A stretch of 26,826 nucleotides of DNA, from assembly GCA_002323995.1 (NCBI GenBank), contig DCQY01000111.1, forward strand, positions 1 through 26,826. Reading direction: 5' to 3'. Position 1 is the first letter of the stretch; each line of letters opens with the position of its first letter. The notes under the pieces were generated by a model. It was given only the letters and a program-made list of their open reading frames with translations, ran no database searches and had not been told where the DNA came from. The position numbers and the translations under genes were made by a program. Source of the stretch: Akkermansiaceae bacterium UBA1506 (GTDB lineage: Bacteria; Verrucomicrobiota; Verrucomicrobiia; Verrucomicrobiales; DEV007). Below, in pieces: positions 1 to 7,773 of the stretch.

Positions 1-325
1 CTGTGGATGTTCGAACTGGAGAACTGGAAGATTTTTGGCTCGCCCGCGGAGATTGTTTTCTTTTTTTGAGGTGGTTGGAGTTCTGGGTCACCTGCGCGAT
101 TTGTGCCGTAGTCCGAATATCCTGCCATTCGTGGGCTGGTAGCTTTTGTTTCTGACTAAGAAGGAGAGGATCCGTTCTTGTGCGCGAGGGAAGAGAATGA
201 GACAGCATTAATCTAAAGACCGACATGCCAACGGATTTCAAGCGTAAAGAAGGCAAAGTCGGAGGGATGATTTTAATGGCAGAATTGAGTTCAAGCTCCG
301 ATACTCAAGATCTCTATTGTAGCTC
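1..325. other. Upstream region without a supported gene
   Basis: I see no convincing gene here. All three plus frames are open at the left edge and close by about position 155, so the tail of an upstream gene could be present, but none of the three short peptides resembles a family I know. The in-frame TAG at 320-322 shows that the sulfatase following it cannot start further upstream than 326. No clear promoter or Shine-Dalgarno sequence is visible in front of that ATG. Confidence 0.4.
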
Positions 326-1822
326 ATGAAACGCCTGTTTATTTTTGTCCTGACTAATCTGCTCGCAGGTGGGTCGTTGCTTCTTCCCGGCGATAAGCCA
401 AACGTAGTGATCCTTTATGCTGATGACATGGGCGTGGCTGATGTTTCCTATGGAAATGCTGAGGCGAAAATTCAAACGCCGAACCTCGATCGCCTTGCTT
501 CGGAGGGAATGACCTTCACCGATGGGCACAGTTCCTCCGGCATCTGCACCCCTAGCCGCTTTGCTCTTTTAACGGGGCAGCATCACTGGCGCCGTTTTCA
601 CGGGATTGTTGGGGCATTTGGGGGGTCCGTTTTCGAAGATGATGATTTCACCATCGCAAAAATGTTCCAGGGGAAGGGCTACAACACTGGGGCTTTCGGC
701 AAATGGCACCTTGGGTGGGACTTTGATGCGATCCGCAAAAAAGGGCGCAAAAAAGGAGACCCCGATCCCGAGGCCTATGACTGGACCAAGCCGTTTCCGG
801 ATGGGCCACTGGATCAAGGGTTTGATTACTACTGGGGCGACGGAACGATTAACTTTCCTCCCTACTGCTGGATCGAGAATGATCGTTTCGTTACCATTCC
901 AACGCTGCCGGTAATCAAGTCCGAGCCTCTCGCGGGTGCCGGATCGTTTCGTCCCGGTCCTATGGCGGAGAGTTGGAATCCTTACGATATCCTACCGACT
1001 ATAACCGACAAAACGGTTGAGTGGTTGGAGAAGCAATCAGAGTCCAAGCCTTTCTTTGCCTACCTAGCCTTCAACTCACCGCACTATCCCATCGTTCCGA
1101 ACGAGGATTTTCACGGCAAATCGAAAGCCGGTTACTACGGCGATTTCGTGATCGAAACCGATGCCCAGGTCGGCAAGGTTCTCGACGCGCTGGATAAAGC
1201 GGGCGTGGCCGAAAACACCATCGTCATTTTCACTGCCGACAACGGAGCCGAGACGGCTGCGTTTGACCGCCTCCAGGAATTTGATCAGTGGAGTTCGGGT
1301 GAATTTCGCGGTGTGAAGCGTGACACGTATGAAGGCGGACACCGGGTGCCGTTCATCGTGCGCTGGCCATCCCAGATTGAGCCAGGCGCTGTATCTGACG
1401 AGGTCGTGAGCCAAGTCGATTTTGCCGCGACCTTCGCGGAGCTGGCTGGTTACGATCTCAGCGTGGACGAAGCGATCGACAGTTACAATCTACTTCCGGT
1501 ATTGCGGGACGAAGACTACGAGAAACCGCTTCGCACCGCCACAGTTCAGAATACGGGGCCTAATAATTATGCCATACGTCAGGGGGACTGGGTATTGATC
1601 GATGCGGCATCAGGGGCTTCGAGAAAGGAGGATGCAAGCTACCTCAAATATTTTGGCCTGGCGCCCTTCGAGAAAGGCACTAAAGGATTACTTTTCAATC
1701 TAAAGGAGGATCCACGTCAGTCGAAAAACCTCTTCACGGAGAATCCAGAGAAGGTTGAAGCGATGAGGGCCCTCTTGCGGAGTTATATCGATGGACAACG
1801 CTGTGCTCCGTTTCGTGGTTGA
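326..1822 (+). CDS. Exported sulfatase (formylglycine type)
   Basis: This is a sulfatase of the alkaline-phosphatase superfamily, 498 residues, which hydrolyses sulfate esters, probably on an extracellular or periplasmic carbohydrate. A short hydrophobic signal-like stretch (residues 3-20) precedes the core. The metal-binding Asp pair is at D33-D34, and the C-T-P-S-R signature (C74-R78) carries the cysteine to be oxidised to formylglycine. The GKWHLG block and the late T-A-D-N-G block (second metal site) are both present, so it should be active if matured. The substrate cannot be read from the sequence. The start at 326 is fixed by an upstream in-frame stop. A nitroreductase gene follows 70 bases downstream on the same strand. 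No maturase gene is in the window, so maturation must be supplied from elsewhere. Confidence 0.93.
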   Translation: MKRLFIFVLTNLLAGGSLLLPGDKPNVVILYADDMGVADVSYGNAEAKIQTPNLDRLASEGMTFTDGHSSSGICTPSRFALLTGQHHWRRFHGIVGAFGGSVFEDDDFTIAKMFQGKGYNTGAFGKWHLGWDFDAIRKKGRKKGDPDPEAYDWTKPFPDGPLDQGFDYYWGDGTINFPPYCWIENDRFVTIPTLPVIKSEPLAGAGSFRPGPMAESWNPYDILPTITDKTVEWLEKQSESKPFFAYLAFNSPHYPIVPNEDFHGKSKAGYYGDFVIETDAQVGKVLDALDKAGVAENTIVIFTADNGAETAAFDRLQEFDQWSSGEFRGVKRDTYEGGHRVPFIVRWPSQIEPGAVSDEVVSQVDFAATFAELAGYDLSVDEAIDSYNLLPVLRDEDYEKPLRTATVQNTGPNNYAIRQGDWVLIDAASGASRKEDASYLKYFGLAPFEKGTKGLLFNLKEDPRQSKNLFTENPEKVEAMRALLRSYIDGQRCAPFRG

Positions 1823-1892
1823 TGTGATGACCTATCGCGTGGCGAGAGAATTAGCTCCTTTGATTTCAGGCGCGTTTCGCTTAGCGTGATCA

Positions 1893-2561
1893 ATGGAAGT
1901 TATCGAAGCAATGCGTGGTCGTGCCTCTACGCGCGCCTTTCTCGAAAAACCGGTTACCAAGGAGACAATAGAGTCTGTCCTAGAAGCCGCTCGCTGGGCT
2001 CCTTCGGGTGGAAATACTCAGCCATGGGAAGTAGCGGTCGTCGCCGGCGAGGCGAAGCAGAAAATAGGTGATCTCATGATAGAGGCTCTCCGATCGGGAG
2101 ACAGAGGGAAGGCCGACTATCAATACTATGCCCACCGGTTTCCCGAGCCTTACCAGACACGGCGATTTGCGTGCGGAATGGCTCTCTACGATTCACTCGG
2201 GATAGAGCGTACAGACAAGAAAGCGCGATCCTCGCAGTGGGAAAAAAACTATCACGGGTTTGGCGCGCCGGTCGAGCTCTACTTCTTCATCGATGAAGCG
2301 TTGGAGCAAGGTTCTTGGATCGACTGTGGAATGTTTATTCAGAACGTCATGCTTGCTGCGAGGAGCTTTGAACTCGAAACCTGCCCGCAGGCTGCGCTAG
2401 CAGAGTATCCTGACATCGTTCGCGAAGTATTAGGGGTGCCTTTTGAGAAGAAATTGATCTGTGGCGTAGCGCTCGGGTATCCACTGCGTGAAGCATCCGT
2501 GAACGGTTACCGTACCGAGCGTGAAGAGGTAGGGGGATTTACGAAGTGGTATGGTCTATGA
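1893..2561 (+). CDS. Nitroreductase family FMN-dependent oxidoreductase
   Basis: This 222-residue protein belongs to the nitroreductase family, which are FMN enzymes using NAD(P)H to reduce nitro compounds, quinones or similar acceptors in the cytoplasm. The N-terminal R-G-R-x-S-T-R-x-F block (residues 8-16) and the A-P-S-G-G-N-T-Q-P-W block (about 36-45) are the FMN phosphate and ring contacts of the family. The C-terminal G-V-A-L-G-Y-P motif is also typical. Length is normal for the family. No signal peptide is present. The start is the first ATG of the frame that keeps the RxSxR motif near the N-terminus; no Shine-Dalgarno sequence is visible. The physiological substrate is unknown, and co-transcription with the preceding sulfatase (70-base gap) is possible but unproven. 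Confidence 0.9.
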   Translation: MEVIEAMRGRASTRAFLEKPVTKETIESVLEAARWAPSGGNTQPWEVAVVAGEAKQKIGDLMIEALRSGDRGKADYQYYAHRFPEPYQTRRFACGMALYDSLGIERTDKKARSSQWEKNYHGFGAPVELYFFIDEALEQGSWIDCGMFIQNVMLAARSFELETCPQAALAEYPDIVREVLGVPFEKKLICGVALGYPLREASVNGYRTEREEVGGFTKWYGL

Positions 2562-2714
2562 ACCTTGTCGTAAGGGGGTTAGCTCGCTGATTAACGACGT
2601 GAAATGCGTCTATTTTACGAAATTGAAGGAATTATTCTTAAATGAGGTTACTGGTTCCTTGAAGTGGTATTCGCGGTGAATCGCTATTTCATTTATAAAA
2701 CAATCAGATGCGTT

Positions 2715-2912
2715 ATGGCAGAAGGAACTATTAAGAAAATTGTGGACGATAAGGGCTTTGGCTTCATTTCAACCGAGGGGCCGGACTTGTTCTTCCATCG
2801 CTCCAATGTGGAGGAAGCTAACTTCGATGAATTGCGTGAGGGAGACCGAGTGCAATACACAGAAGCGCAGGGGCAAAAGGGGCCTTGTGCCGAGAATGTG
2901 AAGCCGGTTTAA
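2715..2912 (+). CDS. Cold-shock-domain protein (small nucleic-acid-binding OB fold)
   Basis: This is a 65-residue CspA-like OB-fold protein that would bind single-stranded RNA or DNA. RNP1 is present as K-G-F-G-F-I and RNP2 as D-L-F-F-H-R. The start at 2715 gives the usual Csp N-terminus (M-A-E-G-T-I-K). The frame is open back to an ATG at 2664, but that would add 17 residues unrelated to the family. The aromatic residues normally found just after GTVK (W-F-N) are replaced by K-I-V, so one part of the stacking surface is missing. A hairpin-rich stretch with a good intrinsic terminator follows (see 2922-3070). No Shine-Dalgarno sequence is obvious in front of the ATG. Confidence 0.9.
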   Translation: MAEGTIKKIVDDKGFGFISTEGPDLFFHRSNVEEANFDELREGDRVQYTEAQGQKGPCAENVKPV

Positions 2913-2921
2913 GGCTTCTCT

Positions 2922-2943
2922 AGCCTGCACCTCATTGCAGGCT
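2922..2943 (+). other. Hairpin directly after the cold-shock gene
   Basis: A perfect 8-bp inverted repeat, AGCCTGCA and TGCAGGCT, is separated by six bases and begins 10 bases after the stop codon. The following sequence is gtttctctt, only weakly T-rich, so it may be an inefficient terminator or an RNA-stabilising 3' stem rather than the main stop point. Confidence 0.6.
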
Positions 2944-3008
2944 GTTTCTCTTACCACTACGACCGAGAGGTCGATGAATTCCCAGTCAAAGTTCGACAGG
3001 GTCAATCA

Positions 3009-3037
3009 GGGTCAGGTGCTAAGCCTGGCCCTTTTTT
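3009..3037 (+). terminator. Rho-independent terminator, plus strand
   Basis: GGGTCAGG (3009-3016) pairs with CCTGGCCC (3024-3031) with one G-T wobble and a seven-base loop, immediately followed by six Ts (3032-3037). This is the best intrinsic terminator in the window and would end the cold-shock transcript, or a small RNA starting inside the gap. Confidence 0.75.
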
Positions 3038-3051
3038 GTTGTCTTCTTTTT

Positions 3052-3070
3052 AACGCCTGTCACAGGCGTT
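3052..3070. other. Perfect hairpin between convergent genes
   Basis: AACGCCTG and CAGGCGTT form an 8-bp perfect stem with a three-base loop. It lies 36 bases past the stop of the convergent minus-strand sulfatase. On that strand the stem is followed by As rather than Ts, so a classical intrinsic terminator is not supported. It may protect the 3' end of the sulfatase mRNA. Confidence 0.5.
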
Positions 3071-3106
3071 GGAAAAACCACGATTCCCCGACTGGAGTTG
3101 ATTCGC

Positions 3107-4957
3107 CTACCACCCATTTAGTTCAGCGATACGACCTAAAATGCCGATACCGTATTTACCTTGGCGATTGCCTCCGTTCTCGACGTATTTTCTAACGAAG
3201 GGTAAACCGGGTTCCGCCATCCAGTCGATAATGTTATGAAGCATGGCCTCATTCTCGGTGCCATTAAGGAGCATGTCATTAATGCTGGTGGAGGCCTTGT
3301 CCGGCTGTCCTAGTTTGATCAGGGTCCAAGCGGCCATCATCCGGATTTCGTCGATTTCATCATCGAGAGCGGCTTCGAGAATGGTCGAGGCCGATGCAGC
3401 ATCCTTCTCGAGGAGGTGTAGCCCAACGATAGACCACCAGCGAATGCCTTCATCTTCATGTTCCATATCATCGGCAAAGTTCTGAAGGTTGGTTTTGTCC
3501 CGGGCGAGGGCGATGTCTGCGGCGTCGAGGTATTTTTCGAGGGGATAGAGCTCTTCATTACGAACCATCTCGTAGATGGTCATGTCGTTGGCTTCGGCCC
3601 GGCGAACGCGCATCTGCTCGGGGAGTAAGCCCGAATCGAACAGTTCGAGTTGCTTTTGGCGCAAAGCCGCTTTGAGCTCCGCAATTTTCTTTTCGTGAGC
3701 TGGGTCATCGATGAGGTTGTGCACGTTATCGAAGTCGGCCTTGTTGTCGTAGAATTCCTCCGAAACGCGTGGCTCAAAAAAGCGCCCAGTGATTGCATTG
3801 GTTTTGCCTTCACGATGATGTTGCTCCCAAGCGGGAGTGGCCTCTGCTTTCCATAGATAGGCTAGATGCTGGCCTGCGGGTGCGTAGGGAGCGTAGTTCT
3901 TATGATAGGAGAAACGTTTATCACGCATCACTCGGACACAGTCGACTCGCTCATCGGCTCGTTCACGGAAAGCAAGATGGTGGGCCGGTTCTTTTTCGAT
4001 ATTTTCGCCGAGAAAAATAGTTCCTTGAAAGGTTTCTGGAATATCGGCGCCTGCAAGACTGAGCCAAGTCTTGGGCATGTCCACAAAACTGACCAGGCGA
4101 TCGAGAACGGCACCGGGCGCCTCAGCGGGGTAGAGGTGCTTGAACTTCTCAGGAATGCGAACGACGAGAGGACAATGGATACCGCTTGAGTAGCAGAAGC
4201 GCTTACTCCTTGCGAGGACGCCGCCGTGATCGGAGCAGTAGATCACGATAGTGCTGTCGGCAAGACCATCTTTTTCAAGTTCAGCGAGGCACTCGCCGAC
4301 TTTAGAGTCCATTCTCTCGACTGCGTCAGCGTATTTTGCGTAGGTCTTGCGGATCTCGGGCAGGTCGGGGTGGTAGGAGAACAATTTCATCTCCGCAGGA
4401 TCGTTGCGGGTGTTTTCGTTGTCGCCGTGGGCTCTACTTTCATGGCTGTCGCCATAGTTGACTACAGCAAAGAAGGGTTGTCCGGACGCACGCTTCTTCC
4501 AGCCGTAAGTGACTTTCATGCCCTTGCCGATGTCCCATGCGTCATAATCGTCCCTCCCGCCTATGTTGTAATCTGTCTTGCCGGGATTTGAAGTGTGGTA
4601 GCCAGCTTTGTTGAGAAGATCTGGGTAGTAAGGGATCTTACTGTGGGGAATTTCATTGCGGCTTCGCATGGGTTGAGTGCCGTTGGAAATGCCATACATA
4701 CCAGTGATCCAACATGAGCGGGTCGGTGCGCAGACGGCCGCATTATCGAAGCAGTATTTGTAACGAAATCCTTCGGAAGCGAGTTTGTCGATGTTGGGTG
4801 TCTTTGTGTTAGTGCCACCGTAGCAACTCACCCACGAAATCCCGTTATCCTCGCTTGTGATCCAGAGGATGTTAGGTCGTTCTTCAGCGTTTAGCGGCAA
4901 AACAGTGGCAAGGAGGGCGGCATTAGCTAATAATAAAGAAAGAGTCTGATGCATCAT
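3107..4957 (-). CDS. Exported sulfatase with C-terminal HEAT-like repeats
   Basis: This is a sulfatase-family hydrolase of 616 residues from the preferred start. The signal peptide begins M-M-H-Q-T-L-S-L-L-L and ends near L-N-A-E-E, just before the conserved R-P-N-I-L-W. The C-A-P-T-R formylglycine signature lies at about residues 76-80. The first metal block reads S-E-D-N-G instead of the common D-D-x-G, and the late block is S-D-H-G-G, with His where Asn is common. Both variants occur among sulfatases. After the catalytic region, roughly the last 120 residues look like alpha-helical HEAT-type repeats (R-W-W-S-I-V-G-L, R-M-M-A-A-W-T-L). The frame is open to an ATG at 5059, but that would place 34 non-signal residues first and overlap the upstream gene. 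The 68-base gap to the esterase upstream suggests one transcript. Confidence 0.9.
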   Translation of the reverse strand: MMHQTLSLLLANAALLATVLPLNAEERPNILWITSEDNGISWVSCYGGTNTKTPNIDKLASEGFRYKYCFDNAAVCAPTRSCWITGMYGISNGTQPMRSRNEIPHSKIPYYPDLLNKAGYHTSNPGKTDYNIGGRDDYDAWDIGKGMKVTYGWKKRASGQPFFAVVNYGDSHESRAHGDNENTRNDPAEMKLFSYHPDLPEIRKTYAKYADAVERMDSKVGECLAELEKDGLADSTIVIYCSDHGGVLARSKRFCYSSGIHCPLVVRIPEKFKHLYPAEAPGAVLDRLVSFVDMPKTWLSLAGADIPETFQGTIFLGENIEKEPAHHLAFRERADERVDCVRVMRDKRFSYHKNYAPYAPAGQHLAYLWKAEATPAWEQHHREGKTNAITGRFFEPRVSEEFYDNKADFDNVHNLIDDPAHEKKIAELKAALRQKQLELFDSGLLPEQMRVRRAEANDMTIYEMVRNEELYPLEKYLDAADIALARDKTNLQNFADDMEHEDEGIRWWSIVGLHLLEKDAASASTILEAALDDEIDEIRMMAAWTLIKLGQPDKASTSINDMLLNGTENEAMLHNIIDWMAEPGLPFVRKYVENGGNRQGKYGIGILGRIAELNGW

Positions 4958-5025
4958 GAGGAGGTTGATAGTAAGGGGCCAAAGGAGTGAAGGTAGAAAC
5001 GGTTTTTTGATGGGGTCGATTTTAC

Positions 5026-5808
5026 CTAGTTGCTTCCGCGCGAATGGCTGAAGAGCCATTTGAAGAATTTTGGATCGGAGAACGGGCGTTTGGCAGCATC
5101 GTGACCAAGGTCGTCGTAGACAATTATCTCAGCTTGATTTCCGCCTGCCTTCTCGATTGAGGCAAGGATCATTTCCCCGCGGTCTGCCGGCACAACTCTG
5201 TCTTTGGCTCCGTAGTAGGCGCGCATCGGTATCGTGGCGAGGTTCTCTCCCCATAGATCGAGTTGCGTCGTGATGTCTTTAGGGCCACCGGGCCCAATGC
5301 CGCCAACCATCGGTGCGATGGCAGCGAAGTGTTGTGGGCTGACCCCAGCCCAAGCGTAGGTGCCGTAGCCTCCCATGCTGACGCCGGTGAGGTAAACACG
5401 GTTAGGATCAATTGGGAGAGTCGAAATAAGGTGTTCAAGGAGCAGATCGAGGTCAGAAGGAACCCAGCCACCTTTGGCTCCGAGTTTCATGGGGTTTTCA
5501 GCAGCCTGAGGGGCAACGACAATGCCCTCGATTCCGGCCTTCTTCATTGTTCGGAGTGGCCCCATCGCTGCCCCCCTGATTCGTTGGATGTCTCTTCCGG
5601 TGCCACCGCCCCCGTGGAGAACGATCAGAAGCGGCTGCTGCCCTTTACTCGGCCTGTGGGCTCGGTGGACCAAATACTCTGAGTTGAGTGAAATCGTGCG
5701 CTCAGCTATCGACTCCGGAAGGGTTACGACCTTTGCAAAGGACGGCTTTTCCTGTCCCGAAAGAGTGGTGAGTAGTAAAAGGAAAAAAAAAGTGCAAATG
5801 GCTCTCAT
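5026..5808 (-). CDS. Exported alpha/beta-hydrolase esterase (PHB-depolymerase/acyl-esterase-like)
   Basis: This is a serine esterase of 260 residues from ATG 5808 (276 if translation starts at 5856; both give a hydrophobic N-terminus). The oxyanion segment is L-H-G-G-G-G, the nucleophile elbow is G-V-S-M-G-G (Ser at about 144), the acid is in A-K-D-R and the His in L-G-H-D. The pattern matches secreted feruloyl/acetyl-xylan esterase or depolymerase-like enzymes with a short single domain. It is upstream of, and probably co-transcribed with, the sulfatase/HEAT gene (68-base gap), suggesting joint removal of ester and sulfate groups from a polymer. That link is an inference from context. It is divergent from the sulfatase at 5949, with 140 bases between the chosen starts. 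Confidence 0.85.
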   Translation of the reverse strand: MRAICTFFFLLLLTTLSGQEKPSFAKVVTLPESIAERTISLNSEYLVHRAHRPSKGQQPLLIVLHGGGGTGRDIQRIRGAAMGPLRTMKKAGIEGIVVAPQAAENPMKLGAKGGWVPSDLDLLLEHLISTLPIDPNRVYLTGVSMGGYGTYAWAGVSPQHFAAIAPMVGGIGPGGPKDITTQLDLWGENLATIPMRAYYGAKDRVVPADRGEMILASIEKAGGNQAEIIVYDDLGHDAAKRPFSDPKFFKWLFSHSRGSN

Positions 5809-5948
5809 AGTTAACAGGCCGATCAGAACAAACGAATTGACTCCGGTCAACGACACATTCGGCGAGCCACCGTTAAATGCTTGATCGTAGGGTGTGTTGT
5901 TTTTTTGCGCCAGTTGCCGATCGAAATGGGGTCGTTACAGTTTTCGCT

Positions 5949-7397
5949 ATGAACAGTGTCGCCAAGGCTACCGTAAAGTTGATCTGCCTCGCAGCTTTTT
6001 CCCTTCCCCTGGCTACGGATGCTAGGCCAAATATCATCTATCTGATGCTCGACGAATGGGGTTACTTTGAGTCCGGTCACATGGGGAGCGTTGATTTGAT
6101 CACTCCGAATATCGATCAGTTCGCTGCGGAAGGCATGCGATTTACCAATGCCTACGCCGGAGCGCCAGTTTGCGGCCCGACACGTTGTTCGTTGCTGACT
6201 GGTTTGCATTCGGGGCACATGTCGATGAGGGCGAACAATGGCTTTGCCCCGATACGGGCTGATGAACCTACTCTCGCCAGTATGTTGAAACCGCTCGGCT
6301 ATGCGACGGGAGGCTTCGGTAAATGGGGAATCGGTGGACGTGGAACCTCAGGCGTTCCCGAGAAACACGGCTTCGATGTCTTCTTTGGCTACTATGACCA
6401 AGTTCATGCCCATACCTTTTATCCCCGCTACCTAATTCGAAACAGCGAGGAAGTGCCATTACCCGGTAACGATGGGATGAGTTTCTACGAAGGGGAGACC
6501 CACGCGCAAGATGTTATCTTTAATGAATCAATCCAGTTTATTAAGGATCATCAGAAAGAACCTTTTTTCTGCTATCTCCCGTGGACGCCACCACACGGTT
6601 TGTGGGGTATTGATGAAGATAATCTTTCCTGGCAGTTATTCAAAGATAAGCCATGGACAGCTGGGCAGAGAACAGAACGTGATGCCAGAGTTTACGCTGC
6701 TTTCATGCACCTTGTGGATCGCCAACTTGGAGAGATACTTTCTCTTCTAAAAGAACTTAGTCTTGACGACAAAACAGTTATCTTCTTATGCGGGGACAAT
6801 GGGGGGCAGGACTACTTTAAAACAGAAGAGCGACCTCACGGTTTTTTCGGGCCTAACTATAACCCGGAAACGAAAGAAAGGTTTCGGGCGGGTAAAGGGT
6901 CGCTTTACGAGGGGGGCTTAAAAGTTCCCTACTACGTACGTTGGCCCGGGAATGTTGATGCGGGTTCAGTAAGCGATCACCTTTTTTATTATCCTGACGT
7001 GATGCCCACGCTTGCTGCGATCAGTAATGCTGAGTGCCCAAAAACTGATGGCCTGTCTTTTCTTCCAACCCTGACGGGTAAGGGAGGCCAGGAACAGCAC
7101 AACTATCTCTACTGGGAGTACCGTGGGCAGACGGCCGTTCGGGAGGGGGCTTGGAAAGCGTATCGAAAGGGGGAGGGCGATTGGGAGCTCTATGATTTGT
7201 CTAAAGATGTCGAGGAGCTGGATGACGTGGCTGCTGATTATCCAGAAGTAATAAATCGATTGATAGGCTTGGCTGAGGATGCCCACGAACCTATCCGTCC
7301 AGGTGAGATCCATGACAGTGCCTTAACCGAAAAAGACCATTGGCAGGCTCCCCATGAGAGAAACCTTGAGAAGTTAAAGTCGTCGCTTGTGAAGTGA
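5949..7397 (+). CDS. Exported arylsulfatase-type sulfatase with D-E metal motif
   Basis: This is a sulfatase of 482 residues from ATG 5949, chosen because M-N-S-V-A-K begins a clear signal peptide ending near T-D-A; the frame is open to an ATG at 5877. The formylglycine signature is C-G-P-T-R (C75). The first metal block reads L-M-L-D-E-W-G, so the second Asp of the usual pair is Glu (E36). The G-F-G-K-W block and the late C-G-D-N-G-G block are intact. Catalysis is therefore plausible, with Glu as a substitute calcium ligand. Substrate unknown. Upstream is the divergent esterase/sulfatase pair; downstream is the kelch protein after a 376-base gap containing a possible terminator. Confidence 0.92.
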   Translation: MNSVAKATVKLICLAAFSLPLATDARPNIIYLMLDEWGYFESGHMGSVDLITPNIDQFAAEGMRFTNAYAGAPVCGPTRCSLLTGLHSGHMSMRANNGFAPIRADEPTLASMLKPLGYATGGFGKWGIGGRGTSGVPEKHGFDVFFGYYDQVHAHTFYPRYLIRNSEEVPLPGNDGMSFYEGETHAQDVIFNESIQFIKDHQKEPFFCYLPWTPPHGLWGIDEDNLSWQLFKDKPWTAGQRTERDARVYAAFMHLVDRQLGEILSLLKELSLDDKTVIFLCGDNGGQDYFKTEERPHGFFGPNYNPETKERFRAGKGSLYEGGLKVPYYVRWPGNVDAGSVSDHLFYYPDVMPTLAAISNAECPKTDGLSFLPTLTGKGGQEQHNYLYWEYRGQTAVREGAWKAYRKGEGDWELYDLSKDVEELDDVAADYPEVINRLIGLAEDAHEPIRPGEIHDSALTEKDHWQAPHERNLEKLKSSLVK

Positions 7398-7773
7398 GTC
7401 TTACAATCGACAGCTCGATCATGAACTGAGTCGACAGGAGATGAAACAGAAGCGTGCGTAGTTGCTTTCACAAGTCGCTTCGGCTTTGTCAGCGTTTTTC
7501 AATTTAAAGCTTGGAGATTAGAAGATGGGCGAGCTTATTTTGTTGCGTAAATGACATTGGGCGTGGCGTCCTTTTTTCAGAGTAACTCGCGCCTGCTTAG
7601 CAGACGGGCTAACGGTTCTTAGGGTGCGGACGAATAGAGCGGGCATCGAGTCTCAGACTCTTTTGCTTCATTGGAATTTTTCCGCTTGGATGTCTACCTT
7701 CTGCCTAATCGTTTTCACGATCTTTTGTCACAAAATGAAGTGGAAAACGCACGCACCTACGAGAAGTTTAAGT
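7398..7773. other. Intergenic region, possible terminator and long leader
   Basis: No gene is supported here. A plausible terminator for the sulfatase lies at 7470-7499. The kelch frame is open back to about 7624, but the additional residues do not look like a signal peptide. I see no convincing promoter. Confidence 0.4.
7470..7499 (+). terminator. Possible weak intrinsic terminator after sulfatase
   Basis: ACAAGTCG and CGGCTTTGT can pair with one bulge and one wobble around a CTT loop, followed by cagcgttttt. The stem is imperfect and five bases separate it from the T run, so confidence is low. Confidence 0.35.

Noticed and set aside
1..155. Short open frames at the left edge, possibly the tail of an upstream gene
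   Set aside because: All three plus frames stay open for a few dozen codons, but none of the peptides has recognisable features.
2664..2714. Upstream start for the cold-shock gene
   Set aside because: The extra 17 residues do not resemble the family, and the M-A-E-G-T-I-K start at 2715 matches the usual N-terminus.
3866..4189. 107-codon plus-strand open frame opposite the sulfatase/HEAT gene
   Set aside because: It lies wholly inside a convincing gene on the other strand and its protein shows no family pattern.
4958..5059. Longer N-terminus of the sulfatase/HEAT gene
   Set aside because: It would put 34 non-signal residues before a good signal peptide and overlap the esterase by 34 bases.
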